Assembly (NCBI GenBank): GCA_050693875.1
Contig: JBOGWP010000074.1
Coordinates: forward strand, 1-18,015
Reading direction: 5' to 3'
Origin: JBOGWP01 sp050693875
GTDB lineage: Bacteria > Actinomycetota > CADDZG01 > JAHWKV01 > JBOGWP01
DNA length: 18,015 nt
A model generated the notes under the pieces. That model made no database searches. It was not told the DNA's origin and saw nothing but the letters and a program-made list of their open reading frames with translations. Both the position numbers and the translations under genes were made by a program. The first letter of the stretch is position 1; each line of letters opens with the position of its first letter. Positions 14,196 through 18,015 of the stretch are shown in pieces.

Positions 14196-15026
14196 TCAGG
14201 TCTCCTGCTCGTCGTTGAGCAGCGCCTCGTAGACCTCGCGCCTCGTCACCGACGACCGCGCCGCAACGGAGGCGGCGGCCTTCGACGGGGGCAGGCCTTC
14301 GGCTATCAGCAGCCGAGCTTCTTCGACGGCGCGCTCGAGGCCCCCCGCGGGGGCCGGGGCGCCCTCGACCACCACGGCGACCTCACCGAGGACCTCACGC
14401 TCGCGCAGCGCGTCGAGCAGCTCGCCGGCCGACCCGCGAAGCACCTCCTCGTGCACCTTGGTCAGCTCGCGGGCGACCGCCACGCGGCGATCGCCCAGCA
14501 CCGACTGAATGTCCTCGAGCAGCTCGATCAGGCGGGTGGGGGACTCGAACACCACCAGCGTGCGCGCCTCGTCGGCCAAGGCCTCGAGCCTGCGCCTCCG
14601 CTCGCCGGAACGCCGCGGGAGGAACCCTTCGAAGGCGAATCGGTCGGTGGGCAAGCCCGAGACGGCGAGCGCCGCCAGCACGGCCGAGGGGCCCGGCACC
14701 ACTCCCACGGGGATGCTCTCCTCGACACATGCCTGGACGATGCGGTAGCCGGGGTCGGAGATCGCGGGCATCCCGGAGTCCGACACCAGCGCGACCAGCT
14801 CGCCGCGCCGCAGGTGCTCGAGCAGCGCGGGGACCCGGGCGCGCTCGTTAGCCTCATGATACGAGACCAGCCGGGCACGGATCCCGTAATGCGTCAGCAG
14901 CTTGCGTGCGCGCCGCGTGTCTTCAGCTGCGACGAGGTCGGCTTCGGCGAGCGTCCGCAACAGGCGCGGGCTGGCATCCTCGAGGTTGCCGATCGGCGTC
15001 GCGCAGATGACCAGCCGTCCCGGCAT
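14196..15026 (-). CDS. rsmI: 16S rRNA (cytidine1402-2'-O)-methyltransferase
   Basis: RsmI adds a 2'-O-methyl group to C1402 in the decoding centre of 16S rRNA, using SAM. The 276-residue protein shows the tetrapyrrole-methylase-like fold: LVICATPIGNLEDASPRLL (5-23), VAAEDTRRARKLLTHYGI (32-49), VSYHEANE, VALVSDSGMPAISDPGYR (78-95; usual form VSDAGTPGISDPG), VVPGPSAVLAALAVSGLPTD and FEGFLPRRSGER. A C-terminal helical region (PPSKAAASVAARSSVTRREV) matches the usual tail. The ATG at 15026 lies 2 nt after the stop of the DUF192 gene, so the two are one operon. Confidence 0.95.
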   Translation of the reverse strand: MPGRLVICATPIGNLEDASPRLLRTLAEADLVAAEDTRRARKLLTHYGIRARLVSYHEANERARVPALLEHLRRGELVALVSDSGMPAISDPGYRIVQACVEESIPVGVVPGPSAVLAALAVSGLPTDRFAFEGFLPRRSGERRRRLEALADEARTLVVFESPTRLIELLEDIQSVLGDRRVAVARELTKVHEEVLRGSAGELLDALREREVLGEVAVVVEGAPAPAGGLERAVEEARLLIAEGLPPSKAAASVAARSSVTRREVYEALLNDEQET

Positions 15027-15028
15027 CC

Positions 15029-15361
15029 TCAGCCCCCCGACTCCAGCCGCATCCCGGGGCCGATGCCGATCCGCTCCGCCTCGCCCGCGCCCAGCTCGAG
15101 GACGTACCGGGCGCCGAGCAGGAACGGGCCGACCGCACCGGGCGACAGCGTCCGCACCGCGAGGACCTCGCCCACCTTCGAGAGGTAGATCGCATCGATG
15201 GCGAAGGTCATCCCGATGGTGTGAACCTGCCGGCCGCGCAGGAGCAGCCCCCGCCCGGGCGGCAGACCCTCCCGCCCGAGGAGCCCCAGCATCCGCCCCA
15301 GAACGCCCCGAGCCTCCATGACCTCGATCAGCTCACCCTGCTGCCCTGCTCGCAGGCGCAC
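15029..15361 (-). CDS. DUF192 family protein
   Basis: A 110-residue protein with the DUF192 signature: GRMLGLLGREGLPPGRGLLL, VHTIGMTFAIDAIYLSKVGE (46-65), VLAVRTLSPGAVGPFLLGAR and YVLELGAGEAERIGI. These small beta-barrel proteins have no settled biochemical role. Many homologues are exported, but this one lacks a signal peptide and starts directly with the domain, so it is probably cytoplasmic. The GTG at 15361 is preceded by GGAGG with 5-nt spacing, which fixes the start. It is the first gene of the DUF192-rsmI operon. Confidence 0.88.
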   Translation of the reverse strand: MRLRAGQQGELIEVMEARGVLGRMLGLLGREGLPPGRGLLLRGRQVHTIGMTFAIDAIYLSKVGEVLAVRTLSPGAVGPFLLGARYVLELGAGEAERIGIGPGMRLESGG

Positions 15362-15412
15362 CCGTCCTCCTCCGCTCGCCGCGCCACCACCGTAACGCCC
15401 TACGCTCCGGCC

Positions 15413-15441
15413 TCTGATTTCCTCGCGCGTCCCCGTGTCAA
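15413..15441 (-). promoter_or_regulatory. Candidate promoter for the DUF192-rsmI operon
   Basis: On the minus strand a perfect -35 box TTGACA (15441-15436) is followed after 16-17 bp by a weak -10 (AATCAG/ATCAGA, 15419-15413). The predicted transcription start is about 45 nt before the GTG of the DUF192 gene. The -10 is poor, so this is tentative. Confidence 0.4.
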
Positions 15442-15459
15442 GCCGTCCTTCGGAGGTTC

Positions 15460-17126
15460 TTGACCGCAGTCTCGCGGCGAGCCGTCAGGGTGGCTCGCCC
15501 CGGTCTCCCGCGGGTGTTCTTACGGTGGGGTCATTGCTCCCGTCCGCCGCAGCGAAATGGGTCCCGTCGTGACGGCGGCCGTTCATGTGACCCTCTCCCC
15601 CGTCCGCGATCACAACTCCCCGATGATCGTCCGGAATCCCAAGAACGGCGAGCTGGTGATTGCGGAGGTCGACACGCGAGGCAGCCGCGAGTGCCGGGTC
15701 CACATCTCCGGCGATGGTGGACGGAGCTGGTTTCCCGGAGGCAATCCCATGGTGAAGCCGTTCACCGACTGCTCGATCGGGGCAGAATACGGCTCCTACT
15801 TCACCGTGTTCTTCGATCGCGACGGCGCTGCGTCCCTGCCCTTCGCGGCCAACGACCCGCAGCCCCCGCGCGTCCACTCGTGAGGTGACGACGGAGGACT
15901 GTCGGGATGCGATCCCCCGGCACGTCTTCCTGGCGCGCTCGACCGACTCGGGTCGGACCTTCACGATCACGACCGTGTTCAAAGTGGAGCAGGGGCACCC
16001 CGACCGCGACAACAGGGGCGTCGTGGCGGAGGTTGACCCGAACGATCCGCGCCGTTTCTACGTGGGCTGGCGGCAGGGCGCGTACTCGAGCGAGTCGCAG
16101 AAGCTCAAGAACCCGATCGCGGCGTCGGCCGACGGAGGAAAGACCTTCGAGTCGCCGGTGGACATCACGGACGAGCACGGCGCCGACCATCCCTGGCTGG
16201 CCGTCGGCCGCGAGGGCAGTATCCACGAGTCTCCTGGGCACGTAGCTTCGGGCAGGCCGACCACGCGCCCCGCGCCCGATCTACCACAGCCGCTCGACCG
16301 ATCACGCCAAGACCTGGAACCGCACCCAGGTTGACCCCGGCAACGAGCCTCATACCGCGTTGCCGCTCATCGCCGACCCCAACTCCGGCGCGCTCTACCT
16401 GGTGTGGTGGGGAAGCCCAGAGGTCGACAACAGGGCCCTCGAGTCCAAGGACAGGACGGAGATCTTCCTGCGGGTCTCCACCAACGGCGGCAAGACCTGG
16501 GGAGCCCGCCGGACCGTCAACAACGACGCCGGCAAGGGCGTTAACCCACCTACGGTGGGATCGGCGTCGTCCCCAACGGCCGGGTGGACGCGGCCTACGA
16601 CGGCCGGCTCTCGCCGGTGCCCGCCGGTGACCCTGAGGAGGAGAGCGGCTGGAGCGACGTCTTCTACGCCTCGTCGTCCGACCGGGGAAGGACGTTCGGG
16701 CCCAACCTGCGCGTGAGCGACCGCAGCCAGGACCGATCGATCGGGATCTGGTCCAAGAAGATCGGCTCCGCCGGCCCGGTCGGGGCGCGTCCACCAACGG
16801 CGCGGCCTATTTCGCCTGGCAGGATCCCCGCGAGGGCAATGCCCTCACCAACGCCGAGGACGTCTACTTCGCCTCCGCCGAACTCGGGGGCGGCGCGCGG
16901 CGCCGGCGGGGGGCGCGAGGATCCCCGGTGGGCGATCGCCATATCTTCGGCCGCCCTCAGCATGGGCGTGGCGATGATCATCATCTGGGCATTCGCTACA
17001 GGGCCGGTACCGGCCCCCCCGCGGCACCCGCCTGAAGGGACCTCGGCACCCCTTCGCCGACCGCACGGCCCGAGTGATTCCTGTGTGCCAGATTGGAGGG
17101 ACTGCCTTATCCCACAGGCGTACTGA
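15460..17126 (+). pseudogene. Sialidase-like Asp-box beta-propeller protein with C-terminal membrane anchor, multiply frameshifted
   Basis: One extracellular protein is readable through many frame changes. Blocks: 15557-15875, MGPVVTAAVHVTLSPVRDHN onward; to about 16228, RHVFLARSTDSGRTF and ADHPWLAVGREGSIHE; to about 16276, VSWARSFGQADHAP; to about 16546, IYHSRSTDHAKTW and LPLIADPNSGALYLVWWGSP; to about 16784, GRVDAAYDGRLSPVPAGDPE; to about 16895, NGAAYFAWQDPREGNALTNA; then a membrane helix, WAIAISSAALSMGVAMIIIW (about 16930-16990). Six Asp-box-like motifs are visible: SGDGGRSW, STDSGRTF, SADGGKTF, STDHAKTW, STNGGKTW and SSDRGRTF. A signal peptide may lie at 15460-15556, also split (SRRAVRVA, then VLTVGSLLPSAAA). 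Several shifts are repaired by one added base in a C or G run (16229, 16275-16277, 16545-16547). Substrate unknown; Asp-box folds are not always sialidases. Confidence 0.75.
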
Positions 17127-17142
17127 TCTGCCGCGAGGTGTG

Positions 17143-17154
17143 TATATTATACGC
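17143..17154 (+). promoter_or_regulatory. Promoter/operator of the toxin-antitoxin operon, apparently leaderless
   Basis: An AT-rich palindrome, GTATA-T-TATAC (17142-17152), stands out from its GC-rich surroundings immediately before the antitoxin ATG (17155). It contains a -10-like TATATT (17143-17148), which would place the transcription start at or within a base or two of the ATG. No Shine-Dalgarno sequence is present, consistent with a leaderless mRNA. The palindrome overlaps the -10, the usual place for antitoxin autorepression. No good -35 was seen. Confidence 0.55.
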
Positions 17155-17382
17155 ATGGCCCGAGTCAATGTCTATCTACCCGACGAACTGGCCGAGGAGG
17201 CCAGGGCTGCTGGACTGAACGTGTCGAACCTCACCCAGGAGGCAGTGCGACGCGCGCTCGCCGCCAACCGTACCGACGACTGGCTCAATGAGATCGCGAC
17301 CCTACGCCCGACCGGCGCCACCCACGAGACCGTAGCGGATGCCGTGACGGCAGCGAAGGACGACCTCGACGCGCATGGCTGA
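17155..17382 (+). CDS. Antitoxin, ribbon-helix-helix, CcdA/VapB-like
   Basis: A 75-residue protein starting MARVNVYLPDELAEEARAAG, the classic ribbon-helix-helix N-terminus (strand RVNVYL, then two helices ending TQEAVRRALA). The C-terminal part, DWLNEIATLRPTGATHETVA, is charged and likely disordered, where such antitoxins bind and block their toxin. The frame is open upstream, but the ATG at 17155 follows the promoter-like palindrome and matches the family start. It overlaps the PIN toxin gene by 8 bp (17375-17382), the standard antitoxin-first arrangement. It probably represses its own operon by binding the palindrome at 17142-17152. Confidence 0.9.
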   Translation: MARVNVYLPDELAEEARAAGLNVSNLTQEAVRRALAANRTDDWLNEIATLRPTGATHETVADAVTAAKDDLDAHG

Positions 17383-17773
17383 GCGCTTGATCCTCGACGC
17401 CTCGGCCATGGTTGACCTACTCGTCGGATCAGACCTGGCGAAGGCGGTGGTGAGACGCCTTCGAGGTCATGAGCTCCACGCCCCAGCCCATTTCGACGCT
17501 GAGGTCCTGTCAGCTCTGGGTCGCCTCCATCGAGGCGGTCACCTGTCGGCCAGGCAGGCGACCGCTCGGATCGGGCGGCTCGCCGCTGCTCCCATCGAAC
17601 GTCACCTGCTGTCCCTACTGCTTGCCGGTGCCTGGGCGCGTCGCCACAACCTGAGGCTGGTTGACGCGCTCTACGTGGAGCTGGCCCAGCGTCTCGACGC
17701 TCCGATTGTTACGACCGACAGCGGGATGGCCGGCGCCGCCCCTGTCGCCGAACTCGTCACTGACGCTTCCTGA
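17375..17773 (+). CDS. vapC: PIN-domain toxin (VapC family ribonuclease)
   Basis: A 132-residue single PIN domain, expected to be an Mg-dependent endoribonuclease that inhibits growth when free of its antitoxin. The four acidic positions are visible: Asp8 in LILDASAMVDLL, Glu43 in FDAEVLSALGRL, Asp97 in LRLVDALYVELA and Asp115 in APIVTTDSGMA. All are intact, so the toxin should be active. The ATG lies inside the end of the antitoxin gene, giving translational coupling. The RNA target cannot be told from sequence. The module sits between the decayed propeller gene and an IS-end-like motif, in the accessory end of the window. Confidence 0.92.
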   Translation: MAERLILDASAMVDLLVGSDLAKAVVRRLRGHELHAPAHFDAEVLSALGRLHRGGHLSARQATARIGRLAAAPIERHLLSLLLAGAWARRHNLRLVDALYVELAQRLDAPIVTTDSGMAGAAPVAELVTDAS

Positions 17774-17969
17774 GATTCGCGTACGTGCCGATCGGTCTGT
17801 CCTGGGCGGCTGCGGCCTCGGCGTTCGGTTGCGAGTTCTGCGCCCCTTGGCGGGAGGGACCCTCTACGACACCTCGCCGCCGCCCGCTCGACGCCCTGTC
17901 TGTCAGGATGACGTGAGACACAGGCTGTAGCCCTCAATCACTCCAGGGCGAGACAGGAGACACCGAACC
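17774..17969. other. Non-coding gap with IS-end-like inverted repeat
   Basis: No credible gene is seen in this 196-bp stretch. At 17897-17920 TGTCT-GTCA-GGA-TGAC-GTG-AGACA forms an imperfect inverted repeat. Its TGTC...GGAT...GTGAGACA pattern resembles ends that I recall upstream of transposase/integrase genes in actinobacterial IS481- or IS21-like elements. The opposite end, if any, is outside the window, so this is only suggestive. AGGAGA at 17955-17960 belongs to the next gene. Confidence 0.3.
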
Positions 17970-18015
17970 GTGACCATGCCCAATGCGGCCCTGCTCGAGC
18001 GCGCCCATCATGGCG
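17970..18015 (+). CDS. Start of an unidentified gene, cut by the window end
   Basis: GTG at 17970 (or ATG at 17976) follows AGGAGA at 17955-17960 with 9-nt spacing. The 15 visible codons read MTMPNAALLERAHHG. This is too short to identify. A transposase is possible because of the IS-end-like repeat just upstream, but nothing in the residues proves it. Confidence 0.45.
   Translation, partial: MTMPNAALLERAHHG

Noticed and set aside
15460..17126. Programmed ribosomal frameshifting in the propeller gene
   Set aside because: There are too many shifts, in differing places, and without slippery heptamers plus pseudoknots; decay or sequence error is simpler.

Overview
The window is a very GC-rich bacterial chromosome segment (housekeeping genes with a strong G/C third-position bias, many GTG starts, purine-rich ribosome binding sites). 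The gene content and protein style suggest a deep-branching member of Actinomycetota, or another high-GC Terrabacteria lineage. Species cannot be assigned from the sequence alone. The backbone is a conserved information-processing and envelope cluster: rsmI, abrB, metG, tatD, a YabE/RpfB-type G5 protein, rsmA, ispE, tRNA-Gln, glmU, prs. This is close to the order known in Bacillus subtilis and in part in Mycobacterium. All members except abrB and the tRNA are on the minus strand.

Layout. 1-185: palindromic GC-rich repeats. 186-2601: prs and glmU. 2688-4023: a frameshifted O-methyltransferase gene facing a small cupin gene. 4162-4650: remnant of an HTH/LAGLIDADG-like gene that has lost its middle. 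4711-4782: an intact tRNA-Gln(UUG). 4806-5690: ispE. 5761-9067: an ABC-ATPase/FtsX-type permease operon on the plus strand, set inside the minus-strand cluster. 9072-9227: a 51-residue single-pass membrane protein. 9334-10170: rsmA. 10195-10270: a perfect 38-bp tandem duplication. 10276-11343: a DUF348/G5 protein that ends in an RlpA-like domain. 11463-13816: tatD and metG. 13910-14188: abrB, diverging from metG. 14196-15361: rsmI and a DUF192 gene. 15460-17126: an Asp-box beta-propeller gene with a C-terminal membrane anchor, broken by at least six frameshifts. 17155-17773: a RHH-antitoxin/PIN-toxin module. 17774-18015: a non-coding stretch with an IS-end-like motif, then the start of a gene that runs off the window.

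How the genes fit together. prs and glmU supply PRPP and UDP-GlcNAc, ispE supplies isoprenoid precursors (including the lipid carrier for cell-wall synthesis), and the G5/RlpA protein probably acts on the wall. metG, rsmA, rsmI and tRNA-Gln serve translation. AbrB is the likely local transition-state-type regulator. No clear new defence or biosynthetic system is visible. The most notable points are the RlpA-for-Rpf domain swap, the selective decay of three accessory loci (mainly single-base losses in G/C runs) beside intact housekeeping genes, the internally deleted HTH gene next to tRNA-Gln, and the leaderless-looking toxin-antitoxin operon with a palindromic operator over its start.
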